From NCBI GenBank assembly GCA_934500865.1, contig CAKSUD010000049.1, positions 1 to 13,189 of the forward strand: a DNA stretch of 13,189 bases. Direction: 5' to 3'. This DNA is from an uncultured Clostridia bacterium (GTDB lineage: Bacteria > Bacillota > Clostridia > TANB77 > RGIG9151). Positions 1 through 6,653 of this stretch are shown piece by piece; position 1 is the stretch's first letter; each line of letters opens with the position of its first letter. Made by a program: the position numbers and the translations under genes. Under the pieces are notes generated by a model. The model did not search any database. It was not told where the DNA came from and worked only from the letters and a program-made list of their open reading frames with translations.

Positions 1-213
1 GGTACTCTAACATATACCCAAAATGATGAAGTGGTTGGAATCGTTAATTTGGTTGCAAAAACAGATATTGAAAAAGAGCATTGGTTCTTCGTCTTGTTGA
101 AAGTATTGCTTTATTTAGCTATTTCTGTTATAATTCTAGGTGTACTACTTAGATTATTTAATGACATAAGAAAAATAGCAAAGAAAAGAAAGAAAAATAA
201 AAGTATGAGGTGA
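1..213 (+). CDS. D-alanyl-D-alanine carboxypeptidase (PBP5/DacF-like), C-terminal fragment (partial)
   Basis: The frame is open from base 1, so this is the last 70 codons of a gene that begins before the window. The first part (GTLTYTQNDEVVGIVNLVA) resembles the beta-rich C-terminal domain of PBP5/DacF-type carboxypeptidases, where a similar strand pattern precedes the membrane anchor. It is followed by one hydrophobic segment (about residues 31-52 of the fragment) and a very basic tail (KKRKKNKSMR), which fits a C-terminal transmembrane anchor with a cytoplasmic tail. Such enzymes trim the terminal D-Ala from peptidoglycan stem peptides outside the membrane. The catalytic SxxK, SxN and KTG motifs would lie upstream and cannot be checked, so the family is inferred from the tail alone. 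The GTG at position 31 has no ribosome binding site and is not a start. The stop codon overlaps the ribosome binding site of the next gene, suggesting cotranscription. Confidence 0.55.
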   Translation, partial: GTLTYTQNDEVVGIVNLVAKTDIEKEHWFFVLLKVLLYLAISVIILGVLLRLFNDIRKIAKKRKKNKSMR

Positions 214-218
214 TTTTA

Positions 219-749
219 ATGGGTTTTTCAGAGTTCTTGGGTTCTATAGTAAAAGCCTTTACACCACCTGGCATGTCTGATTCTCCAAATTGTGCAAGGT
301 GTATGAATTGTAAGGCTAGGATAAAAGAATTGCCATCGGGAAAGCAAATAAGGATTTTTTGTTGTCCTTATACCGGCGAATATGATAATTTAGAATCAAT
401 TTTACCTTCTGTTAATCCTAGTGACTCTTCTACATATGCTGATTACGTAGAAAAATATAAAGAAAACATTAATTATATTTATGAATCTATGGGAAGTTGT
501 GTAGAACAACCTGGCGGAACTGCTCCACTTAAAAATAATGATTGGCTACCTATTACTAGATATTCTGAATTAAAATATGCCACTCGAAACTTATATAGTT
601 GTGGACATTTTAAGCCTTGTCTTTTCATAGATAATGATGGTTCATATTATATTAAAGATAATGAAATGCTATATAATTCTGATTATCCTGAAGTATATTA
701 TGATAATCTTTCAGAAGATGACCAAAGATTACTAAGAGATTTAGAGTAA
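219..749 (+). CDS. Cys-rich hypothetical protein, 176 aa
   Basis: Not recognised. A GTG at 210 is in frame, but the ATG at 219 is preceded by AGGTGA at normal spacing and is the better start. There is no signal peptide or membrane segment. The N-terminal third carries C25-x2-C28-x2-C31 and a C48-C49 pair, and later C94, C128, H130 and C134 (SCGHFKPC), giving eight Cys and one His that could bind zinc or an Fe-S cluster. The C-terminal part is acidic and Tyr/Asp/Asn-rich (YYIKDNEMLYNSDYPEVYYDN). It starts 5 nt after the carboxypeptidase stop, so the two are probably cotranscribed, and it is the last gene before a strong terminator. Metal binding is an inference from Cys spacing; no function is assigned. 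It lies on the lagging-strand side relative to the origin at about 4.6-6.6 kb, unlike its neighbours pcrA-yigZ-spo0A. Confidence 0.75.
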   Translation: MGFSEFLGSIVKAFTPPGMSDSPNCARCMNCKARIKELPSGKQIRIFCCPYTGEYDNLESILPSVNPSDSSTYADYVEKYKENINYIYESMGSCVEQPGGTAPLKNNDWLPITRYSELKYATRNLYSCGHFKPCLFIDNDGSYYIKDNEMLYNSDYPEVYYDNLSEDDQRLLRDLE

Positions 750-756
750 GCAACAA

Positions 757-797
757 AAAAACCTCAAACGCATATGTATCCCGCGTTTGAGGTTTTT
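757..797. terminator. Bidirectional Rho-independent terminator
   Basis: A perfect 15-bp inverted repeat: AAAAACCTCAAACGC at 757-771 and GCGTTTGAGGTTTTT at 783-797, with an 11-nt loop. The A/T ends give a T-tract on either strand, so it can end transcription both from the Cys-rich gene (stop at 749) and from spo0A, whose stop codon (799-801 on the minus strand) lies 1 nt away. Confidence 0.9.
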
Positions 798-798
798 A

Positions 799-1578
799 TT
801 AAACTCTCATTTCTAATCTCATTTTATCTGCAATCATTGCAATAAATTCACTATTGGTTGGCTTACCTTTTCCTAAATTCACAGTATATCCAAAGACATT
901 TTGAAGTGTGTCAAGTCTTCCACGTCCCCATGCTACTTCTATTGCATGGCGAATAGCTCTTTCTACCCTACTTGGTGTTGTATTATACTTTTGGGCAACC
1001 ATAGGGTATAAACTCTTTGTTACACCGCCTAATATATCGCTATTTTCTACCACCATTAAAATTGCACTTCTTAAATATTGGTGACCTTTTATATGAGCCG
1101 GCACCCCGATTTCATGCATTATAGCAGTAACATCCTTTTCAACAGAAACAGTTTTTTCGACTTTTTCAGGATTTACCACTTCTTTTGCCCTTTCTCTTAT
1201 ATTTATTCTCATCAAACTTTTTATTCTATCTGATATTGTTTGCTCATCAAAAGGTTTCAATACAAATAAAGTTGCTCCCATATTCATAGCTTCTCTTATG
1301 GTTTTTTCGTGAGAAATAGATGATGTTACTATGATTTTCGGTTTTTTGCGGAGCCCCATTTTATTTAAAGTACTCATTACAGCTATTCCATCAATATTAG
1401 GTAATATTAAATCTAAAATAAGTATATCCGGTTGTTTTTCTATAACTTTAGTTATAGCTTCATCACCTTTTTTCACAACCTCCTCAACTAAAAATTCATC
1501 TTGTGTTTCTAAATAGTCCTTTAAATTTCTTGCGTCAAAATCATTGTTGTCAGCAATAAGTATTCTTATTTTTTCCAC
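799..1578 (-). CDS. spo0A: Stage 0 sporulation protein A, response regulator
   Basis: Phosphorylation-activated transcription factor that commits the cell to sporulation by binding 0A boxes (TGNCGAA). It has 259 aa, close to the usual 260-275. Residues 1-120 are a receiver domain with phospho-acceptor D56 (LILDLILP), S86 at the Thr/Ser switch position and K108 (LKPF). A variable linker follows (about 125-150, VEKTVSVEK), then the diagnostic Spo0A DNA-binding domain: [11 protein letters not shown], recognition helix [19 protein letters not shown], and the near-invariant [18 protein letters not shown] end. The start is GTG, as in B. subtilis, with GAGGAGG 8-9 nt upstream. An oddity: the acid pocket reads D10-N11 where most Spo0A proteins have two Asp. 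It sits next to pcrA-yigZ near oriC, not beside spoIVB as in many Firmicutes. A TATAAT -10 and a near-match 0A box lie upstream. Confidence 0.98.
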   Translation of the reverse strand: MEKIRILIADNNDFDARNLKDYLETQDEFLVEEVVKKGDEAITKVIEKQPDILILDLILPNIDGIAVMSTLNKMGLRKKPKIIVTSSISHEKTIREAMNMGATLFVLKPFDEQTISDRIKSLMRINIRERAKEVVNPEKVEKTVSVEKDVTAIMHEIGVPAHIKGHQYLRSAILMVVENSDILGGVTKSLYPMVAQKYNTTPSRVERAIRHAIEVAWGRGRLDTLQNVFGYTVNLGKGKPTNSEFIAMIADKMRLEMRV

Positions 1579-1620
1579 TACAAATCCCTCCTCGTTTTTT
1601 TGCAGTCAAAACACATTTTT

Positions 1621-1626
1621 ATTATA
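1621..1626 (-). promoter_or_regulatory. Candidate spo0A promoter, -10 hexamer
   Basis: On the minus strand a perfect TATAAT lies 42 nt upstream of the spo0A GTG. No good -35 is found at 16-18 nt, so the promoter may need an activator. AAGGTTAAA just upstream faintly recalls a sigma-H -35, but no sigma-H -10 follows at correct spacing. A TGTCGAT at 1658-1664 (plus strand; one base off the 0A box TGTCGAA) lies about 32 bp upstream of the -10 and could mediate autoregulation. Confidence 0.4.
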
Positions 1627-1687
1627 TTGTTTAACCTTGAAAAAAACTTGTGAAATTTGTCGATAACATAGGTTTTTAGTCGTATTT

Positions 1688-2302
1688 TTACGACAAAAAA
1701 CTTATCAAAATCTTATTGTCTGTAATTTTTATTATGTTTTTTGTAAAATCATCTATATCTCTTTCAGGTATCTGTATAATAATTTCTATTTTTTCACTAA
1801 AATAAACTTCTTTTTTATAATCATTTTTTTCTAATTCAAACAAAACTTTATCTTTTACATTATATTCGCAGGTTATTTTTACTTTTTTTGTACTTATTAT
1901 TTCGTAAATTTGAGCTTCTTCTATTACTTTTTTTGTTACATTCGAATATGCTCTTGTAAGTCCACCTTTACCAAGTAATATTCCTCCGAAATATCTTGTT
2001 ACTATCACCAAAACATTTTCCAAATCTTTATTGCTTATAACGTTATAAACCGGTAAACCTGCTGTTCCTTGTGGTTCTCCATCATCGCTATATTTACTTA
2101 TGTTGCCTTTTAATGTATATGCATAGACATTATGCCTTGCATCCCAGTATTGTTTTTTTATTTGTGTAAGTAATTTGTCAGCTTCTTCTTTTGAAGCAAT
2201 CGGATATATATTAGCAATAAATTTGGATTTTTTCTCTATCAATTCAGTTTGTGTATGTTCTTTTACTGTAAATATAGTAAATTCCTCCTTACTAATTTCC
2301 AT
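1688..2302 (-). CDS. yigZ: YigZ/YvyE protein, IMPACT (UPF0029) family
   Basis: A 204-aa cytosolic protein of the conserved YigZ/IMPACT family, whose bacterial role is unsettled (nucleic-acid binding or translation-related roles have been suggested). The N-terminal domain carries the signature: EKKSKFIANI, the W-DARHNVYAY segment, SDDGEPQGTAGLPVYNVI, and VLVIVTRYFGGILLGKGGLTRAYS. The weaker C-terminal part (about 130-204) matches the ferredoxin-like second domain of the family in position and length. The ATG overlaps the last 11 nt of pcrA, so translation is probably coupled. Only a weak AGAAG precedes the ATG, while a strong AAGGAGG lies inside codons 5-7, leaving the true start slightly uncertain. 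The stop codon lies within a small hairpin (1679-1694) without a T-tract. spo0A follows after 109 nt and may receive read-through. Confidence 0.93.
   Translation of the reverse strand: MEISKEEFTIFTVKEHTQTELIEKKSKFIANIYPIASKEEADKLLTQIKKQYWDARHNVYAYTLKGNISKYSDDGEPQGTAGLPVYNVISNKDLENVLVIVTRYFGGILLGKGGLTRAYSNVTKKVIEEAQIYEIISTKKVKITCEYNVKDKVLFELEKNDYKKEVYFSEKIEIIIQIPERDIDDFTKNIIKITDNKILISFLS
2284..2290 (-). promoter_or_regulatory. Internal Shine-Dalgarno-like AAGGAGG inside yigZ codons 5-7
   Basis: AAGGAGG is read on the minus strand 9 nt after the yigZ ATG. The only in-frame codon at ideal spacing (8 nt) is an ATA at 2275; no ATG, GTG or TTG follows in any frame at useful distance. It encodes Lys-Glu-Glu and may be fortuitous. 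Confidence 0.35.
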
Positions 2303-4574
2303 ATACTTCTAATTGTGCAAATTTAGCCATTAGCCGTTTCATACCTGAATTTTCAAACATTATTTCTAACATTAAATCATCATTTTCCGGAGTAACGTTT
2401 GTTATTACACCTGCTCCAAATCTTTTATGCATAACAAATTTTCCTTTTTCAAAAACAGATAAGTCAGCGTGCACCTGCGTTGTAGCACTTTTTGCAACTT
2501 CATTACCATTTCTGTAACTCATTCCGTTATATTTTCCTATTCTGCTTATATAACTACTGTCGATTTTCTTTACAGTAACATTGCTACTTTGTAATGCATA
2601 ATCGTTTGCTTGTTCATATACTGAATCTAACTTTTCATATTTATGATATCCCTCTAGTAATTCCTCTGGAATTTCTTCTAAAAATCTAGACGGTCTGTTA
2701 TATGATGTATTTCCAAATAAAGTTCTCCTTTTTGCACAGGAAATATAAAGTTTTTCTCTTGCTCTTGTTATTCCAACATAACATAATCGTCTTTCTTCTT
2801 CTATTTCTTCATCATTTCCTATTGACCTATATCCTGGAAAAACTCCTTCCTCCATTCCTGGAATAAATACTACTGGAAACTCTAACCCCTTAGCACTATG
2901 TAATGTCATTAAAGTTATATATTCACCGTTTTCATCGCTATTTTCTTCATCTAAGTCTGAAACTAGTGCAATATTCTCTAAAAAGTCTGATAGTGTAGGT
3001 TCTTCTGCTTCCCTTTCATATTCTTCTGCTACTGAAACAAATTCAGCTATGTTTTCTATTCTTGTCTGATTTTCAATCGTTTCTTCTTGCTCTAGAACAC
3101 TGATGTATCCTGTATCCTGTACTATTTTCTTTATTAATTCTGACACTAAAATATTGTTTTGAACATCTATCATAAACTCTTTTATTTTTTCGGCAAATTC
3201 TTTTATTGCATTAGATGCTCTTGATATTTCGGGATATTCTTCTATATTACTGATTACTGACCATACAGATATTTCTCTTTGGTTTGCACAGTTTTGAATA
3301 TTATCTATTGTGGTCTTTCCTATTCCCCTCTTAGGTTCGTTTATTATTCGTTTTAAGCTTATAAAATCCGCAGGGTTATAAATTAACCTTAGGTAGGCAA
3401 TTATGTCCTTAATTTCCTTCCTATCGTAGAATTTTTGACCTCCTACAACTTTATAAGGTAAAGCTTCACTCATTAAATAATCTTCTATTATTCTTGATTG
3501 TGCATTCGTTCTATATAAAACACCAAAATCACTATACTTTCTATCTTCTTTTTCTCTTAATGTCTTTATCTCATTTATGATATTTTTTGCTTCATCTCTT
3601 TCATCTTCTGCTTTATAAAACTGAATTTTCTCTCCGTCACCATTGTTTGTCCACAATCTTTTGCTTTTTCTGCCTTTATTATTTTTTATTACTTCGTTTG
3701 CTGCATTTAGTATATTGCTAGTTGAACGATAGTTTTGCTCCAATTTTATAACTTTTGCTCCGGGAAAGGCTTTTTCAAACTCTAATATGTTTCGCATATC
3801 TGCGCCTCTCCATCCATAAATACTTTGATCATCGTCACCTACTACACATAAATTTCCGTATCCTGATGCTAGTAAACTTACTAATGTAAATTGTGCTGTA
3901 TTAGTGTCTTGGTACTCATCTACTAAAATATATTTAAATTTATTTTGGTAATATGTTAAGACATCGGGATTTTCTAATAATAATTGAGTTGTTTTCATTA
4001 TCAAATCATCAAAATCAAGTGCATTATTAGATAATAGTCTTTTTTGATATAAATTATAAACATTTCCAACTTTAGCTAATCTAAAGTCACTTTGATATTT
4101 CTTTATATATTCTTCACTTGTTACTAGTGTGTTCTTTGCTTTACTTATTTCGCCCATTATAAATTGATAAGATATTTGTTTATCGTCTATATTTAATTCT
4201 TTTTGACATTCCTTTATTAATGTTTTTTGGTCTGATGAATCAAAAATAACAAAATTTTTGTCATATCCTATTTTATCTATATCTCTTCTTAAAATTCTTA
4301 CACAAGATGAATGGAATGTACTTATCCACATATCTTTAGAATCTTCTTCTAATAATTTTTCAACCCTGTCTTTCATTTCTTTTGCCGCTTTATTAGTAAA
4401 TGTTATTGCAAGTATGTTATATGGCTTTACTCCTAAATTTGATATTAAATGTGCTATTCTATATGTTAAAACTCTTGTTTTTCCGGAACCCGCTCCTGCT
4501 ATTACTAAAAGAGGGCCTTCTGTTGTATTTACTGCTTCTTTTTGTTCAGGATTTAAATCATTTATGTCTATCAT
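2292..4574 (-). CDS. pcrA: ATP-dependent DNA helicase PcrA/UvrD
   Basis: Superfamily 1A 3'-5' helicase used in repair, replication restart and removal of proteins from DNA. From the ATG at 4574 it is 760 aa, near the 720-760 usual for PcrA. Motifs in order: Q motif LNPEQKEAV (7-15), Walker A AGAGSGKT (26-33), Ia AITFTNKAAKEM, II ILVDEYQDTN, III VGDDDQSIYGWRGAD, IV LEQNYRS, V TLHSAKGLEFPVVFIPGMEEG split around 560, VI RRLCYVGITRAREKLY. The C-terminal end (HKRFGAGVITNV to KRLMAKFAQLE) is the tudor-like RNA-polymerase-binding module of PcrA. A longer frame begins at a TTG (4583), but AAAGGAA abuts that codon and suits the ATG at 4574 better. It is the first gene of a likely pcrA-yigZ operon reading away from oriC; the stop overlaps yigZ. 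Confidence 0.96.
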   Translation of the reverse strand: MIDINDLNPEQKEAVNTTEGPLLVIAGAGSGKTRVLTYRIAHLISNLGVKPYNILAITFTNKAAKEMKDRVEKLLEEDSKDMWISTFHSSCVRILRRDIDKIGYDKNFVIFDSSDQKTLIKECQKELNIDDKQISYQFIMGEISKAKNTLVTSEEYIKKYQSDFRLAKVGNVYNLYQKRLLSNNALDFDDLIMKTTQLLLENPDVLTYYQNKFKYILVDEYQDTNTAQFTLVSLLASGYGNLCVVGDDDQSIYGWRGADMRNILEFEKAFPGAKVIKLEQNYRSTSNILNAANEVIKNNKGRKSKRLWTNNGDGEKIQFYKAEDERDEAKNIINEIKTLREKEDRKYSDFGVLYRTNAQSRIIEDYLMSEALPYKVVGGQKFYDRKEIKDIIAYLRLIYNPADFISLKRIINEPKRGIGKTTIDNIQNCANQREISVWSVISNIEEYPEISRASNAIKEFAEKIKEFMIDVQNNILVSELIKKIVQDTGYISVLEQEETIENQTRIENIAEFVSVAEEYEREAEEPTLSDFLENIALVSDLDEENSDENGEYITLMTLHSAKGLEFPVVFIPGMEEGVFPGYRSIGNDEEIEEERRLCYVGITRAREKLYISCAKRRTLFGNTSYNRPSRFLEEIPEELLEGYHKYEKLDSVYEQANDYALQSSNVTVKKIDSSYISRIGKYNGMSYRNGNEVAKSATTQVHADLSVFEKGKFVMHKRFGAGVITNVTPENDDLMLEIMFENSGMKRLMAKFAQLEVYGN

Positions 4575-4583
4575 TATTTTCAA

Positions 4584-4590
4584 TTCCTTT
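4584..4590 (-). promoter_or_regulatory. Ribosome binding site that decides the pcrA start
   Basis: AAAGGAA on the minus strand directly abuts the TTG at 4583 but sits about 9-10 nt from the ATG at 4574, so the ATG is preferred although the spacing is a little long. Confidence 0.6.
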
Positions 4591-4612
4591 CTTTGGTGTA
4601 TCAGTCTTATCT

Positions 4613-4641
4613 ATTCTAACTTATTTATATACTTTACACAA
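4613..4641 (-). promoter_or_regulatory. Candidate sigma-A promoter for pcrA
   Basis: On the minus strand TTGTGT (4636-4641), a 17-nt spacer and TAGAAT (4613-4618) lie about 40 nt upstream of the pcrA ATG. The nearest DnaA box (4661-4669) is 20 bp further upstream, so DnaA binding could affect this promoter. Confidence 0.55.
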
Positions 4642-4660
4642 GAAAAATTTAGTTTAAATT

Positions 4661-4836
4661 TTATCAACATTTATCTTGAAAAACAACTTTCTTTCTGATA
4701 TATTGTTTATATTCTTATATTAGAGGACTTCGTCAATATTTATCAACAGCCCTCTAACTTATATAATTACTAATGATAAAGATTTCAAAGCTTGTATTTA
4801 TGCGTTATCAACACTTGTGGATAACTATGTGGATAA
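4661..4836. other. oriC part 1: DnaA-box cluster between pcrA and dnaA
   Basis: Five 9-mers match the DnaA box TTATCCACA or its common variant TTATCAACA. TTATCAACA occurs on the plus strand at 4661-4669, 4740-4748 and 4805-4813. Perfect TTATCCACA occurs on the minus strand at 4816-4824 and 4828-4836. The last three form a tight group with mixed orientation. The 367-nt gap between pcrA and dnaA holds no gene; besides these boxes it contains the pcrA and dnaA promoters and one Spo0A-box match. This arrangement corresponds to the upstream box cluster of bipartite Firmicute origins and probably also serves dnaA autoregulation. Confidence 0.9.
4729..4735 (-). promoter_or_regulatory. Candidate Spo0A box beside a DnaA box
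   Basis: TGACGAA on the minus strand matches the 0A-box consensus TGNCGAA exactly and ends 4 bp before the DnaA box at 4740-4748. In B. subtilis Spo0A is known to bind 0A boxes in oriC and restrain initiation. A 7-mer can occur by chance, so this is a candidate only. Confidence 0.4.
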
Positions 4837-4873
4837 CTTGTTATTATTTCAAAATTGCCACAAATTATTCATA

Positions 4874-4901
4874 TTGACTGCTTTGGAGTTTTTTTTATGT
4901 T
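4874..4901 (+). promoter_or_regulatory. Candidate dnaA promoter
   Basis: TTGACT (4874-4879), a 16-nt spacer and TATGTT (4896-4901) lie 40 nt upstream of the dnaA ATG. The spacer ends in an eight-T run and another eight-T run follows the -10. The DnaA boxes at 4805-4836 lie just upstream, consistent with autoregulation. Confidence 0.5.
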
Positions 4902-4941
4902 TTTTTTCAATATCTAAACTGTTTTTGGAAAGGGGTTTACA

Positions 4942-6276
4942 ATGGCAAAGGTTTTAGATTCAGAATGGCAGAAGATTACTGACTGCCTAAAAGGAGAGGT
5001 TACTGAAATTAGCTTTAATACTTGGATTTCTCCAATTGTTCCTCTTTACATAGAAGACAATACTTTATTTTTAGAAGTTCCTACTGATTTTCACAGAACC
5101 AATATACAATCAAGATTTCATGATTTGTTAAAAAATACAATTAAATTCGTAAGAAATGAAGAATTAGATATAAAATATTTAATACCTGAAGAAGCTAAAA
5201 AACAAGAAGAAAAGAAGCTTCCGGGACAAAAGAATTTTGATAAAACTCCTACCGGTTTAAATCCACGTTACATTTTTGAGAACTTCGTTGTGGGGAATAA
5301 TAATAGATTTGCACATGCTGCGTCTTTGGCAGTTGCTGAATCTCCTGCAAAAGCATATAATCCTTTGTTTTTATATGGGGGAGTAGGGCTTGGAAAAACA
5401 CACTTAATGCATGCAATAGGTCATTATATTCTGCAGCAAAATCCTGAACAAAAAATACTTTACATAACATCAGAAAAGTTTACAAATGACTTTATTAATG
5501 CCATAAAAGAGCAGGCAACAGAAGGTAACAATGCTTTTAGAAACAGATATAGAAATGTAGATGTTTTACTTGTTGATGATATTCAATTTATTGCCGGAAA
5601 AGAAGGAACACAAGAAGAGTTTTTCCACACATTTAACGCGCTTTATGAGGCTAATAAACAAATTATTATATCCAGTGATAGACCTCCAAAGGATATTGAG
5701 CCTTTAGAGGATAGACTTCGTTCACGTTTTGAATGGGGACTTACTGCTGATGTACAAGCACCAGATTATGAAACAAGAATTGCAATTTTGAGAAAGAAAG
5801 CTCAACTTGATAATATTGATGTACCTGATGAAATTAATGCATTTATTGCTGAACGTGTTGATTCTAACATAAGAGAATTAGAGGGTGCATTAAATAAAGT
5901 CTTAGCTTTATCTCATCTTAATAACGAACCTCTTTCTATTGATTTAGCTAGAACTGCACTAAAAGATATAACAAATACACCTACAAAAAATATTACAATT
6001 GAACTTATTCAAAAAGTTGTGGCAAAATATTTTAATATAAAAGTAGATGATTTAAAATCTGCAAAAAGAAGTACAGACATTGCTGTTCCGCGCCAAATTG
6101 CAATGTATCTTTGCCGTGATGTCGCAAATTTATCACTACCTAAAATAGGATATGAGTTTGGAAAACGAGACCATTCAACTGTTATACATGCTTGTAACAA
6201 AATTTCTAAAGATGTAGTAGAAAACGAAGATATAAAGAAAAAAGTAGAAGAAATTAAGAAAATTATATTCTTTTAA
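4942..6276 (+). CDS. dnaA: Chromosomal replication initiator protein DnaA
   Basis: AAA+ ATPase that binds DnaA boxes and unwinds oriC. It has 444 aa, the usual length for Firmicutes with a short linker. Domain I (about 1-80; WQKITDCLKGEV and NTWISP) is followed by a short Lys/Glu-rich domain II (about 83-105). Domain III starts at LNPRYIFENFVVG and has Walker A GGVGLGKT (146-153), Walker B VLLVDDIQF (D212, D213), the LRSRFEWGL arginine-finger segment (about 259) and sensor II RELEGALNK (about 331). Domain IV holds the DnaA signature GKRDHSTVIHACNKI (about 417-431), which contacts the box. The start ATG has AAAGGGG six nt upstream. DnaA-box clusters flank it on both sides, confirming oriC at this locus. 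Confidence 0.99.
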   Translation: MAKVLDSEWQKITDCLKGEVTEISFNTWISPIVPLYIEDNTLFLEVPTDFHRTNIQSRFHDLLKNTIKFVRNEELDIKYLIPEEAKKQEEKKLPGQKNFDKTPTGLNPRYIFENFVVGNNNRFAHAASLAVAESPAKAYNPLFLYGGVGLGKTHLMHAIGHYILQQNPEQKILYITSEKFTNDFINAIKEQATEGNNAFRNRYRNVDVLLVDDIQFIAGKEGTQEEFFHTFNALYEANKQIIISSDRPPKDIEPLEDRLRSRFEWGLTADVQAPDYETRIAILRKKAQLDNIDVPDEINAFIAERVDSNIRELEGALNKVLALSHLNNEPLSIDLARTALKDITNTPTKNITIELIQKVVAKYFNIKVDDLKSAKRSTDIAVPRQIAMYLCRDVANLSLPKIGYEFGKRDHSTVIHACNKISKDVVENEDIKKKVEEIKKIIFF

Positions 6277-6524
6277 TTTTCCACAGTTTCCACAATACGA
6301 AAAATAGCATATTAGGCGGTTTTGCACAACTTACAATTAGCATTATTACTGATTTTTTATTTATCCACATATGGCAGTTGATATATTGTAAAAAACATGT
6401 TAAAAACTTTATTTCCACACACAAATTTTATAATGTGGATAAGTTATAACAGTTTATCCTCAGATTATTAACTGCTACGTTTCGTTTATAATTGAAAAAA
6501 ATCAACTTTTCAACATTATCAACA
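6277..6524. other. oriC part 2: DnaA-box cluster between dnaA and dnaN
   Basis: Perfect TTATCCACA lies at 6361-6369 (plus) and 6434-6442 (minus), and TTATCAACA at 6516-6524 (plus). Weaker boxes are TTTTCCACA 6277-6285, TTATCCTCA 6454-6462 and TTTTCAACA 6507-6515 (one or two mismatches), plus GTTTCCACA 6286-6294 and ATTTCCACA 6411-6419 (two mismatches). The first begins on the base after the dnaA stop codon. The 377-nt gap contains no gene; it holds these boxes, the trinucleotide repeat, an A+T-rich stretch and the dnaN promoter. Confidence 0.88.
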
Positions 6525-6542
6525 TGCCTATTACTATTATTA
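6507..6542 (+). other. oriC basal unwinding element: tandem DnaA boxes, GC step and DnaA-trio
   Basis: Two DnaA boxes abut exactly (TTTTCAACA 6507-6515, TTATCAACA 6516-6524). They are followed by TGC (6525-6527) and five trinucleotides CTA-TTA-CTA-TTA-TTA (6528-6542). On the complementary strand these read 3'-GAT-AAT-GAT-AAT-AAT-5', the DnaA-trio pattern described for B. subtilis oriC, where DnaA boxes, a short GC-rich step and trios direct DnaA onto a single strand. Order, spacing and location between dnaA and dnaN all agree with that model. Confidence 0.82.
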
Positions 6543-6607
6543 CTCTTTAATATTTTAATAATAATAAAAAAAGAAAATTCCAATTTTGATTAAATATTAA
6601 AAAATGT
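6543..6607. other. Probable DNA unwinding element (A+T-rich)
   Basis: Directly after the DnaA-trio, 56 of the 60 bases at 6546-6605 are A or T. This is the expected place for strand opening and helicase loading. The dnaN -35 candidate lies in its distal end. Confidence 0.75.
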
Positions 6608-6614
6608 TTATCCT
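6586..6614 (+). promoter_or_regulatory. Candidate dnaN promoter
   Basis: TTGATT (6586-6591), a 17-nt spacer and TATCCT (6609-6614) lie 39 nt upstream of dnaN. The -10 has two mismatches, so this is tentative. dnaN could also be read from the dnaA promoter, since no terminator was seen after dnaA. Confidence 0.35.
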
Positions 6615-6653
6615 GTATAGGGTTAGATAACATTTAAAAGGAGGTAAAAAATA

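Noticed and set aside
31..213. Separate 60-aa membrane protein starting at GTG 31
   Set aside because: The frame is open to base 1, there is no ribosome binding site, and the preceding codons continue a carboxypeptidase-like domain.
1679..1694. 6-bp hairpin GTCGTA-TTTT-TACGAC spanning the yigZ stop codon as a terminator
   Set aside because: The stem is short and A+T-rich at its top, and no T-tract follows it on either strand.
4258..4698. Plus-strand 146-codon open frame opposite the 5' end of pcrA
   Set aside because: It is an antisense reading of the conserved helicase motifs, without a ribosome binding site, running into oriC.
6608..6616. TTATCCTGT upstream of dnaN as a further DnaA box
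   Set aside because: Three mismatches in the last three positions; it overlaps the dnaN -10 candidate instead.
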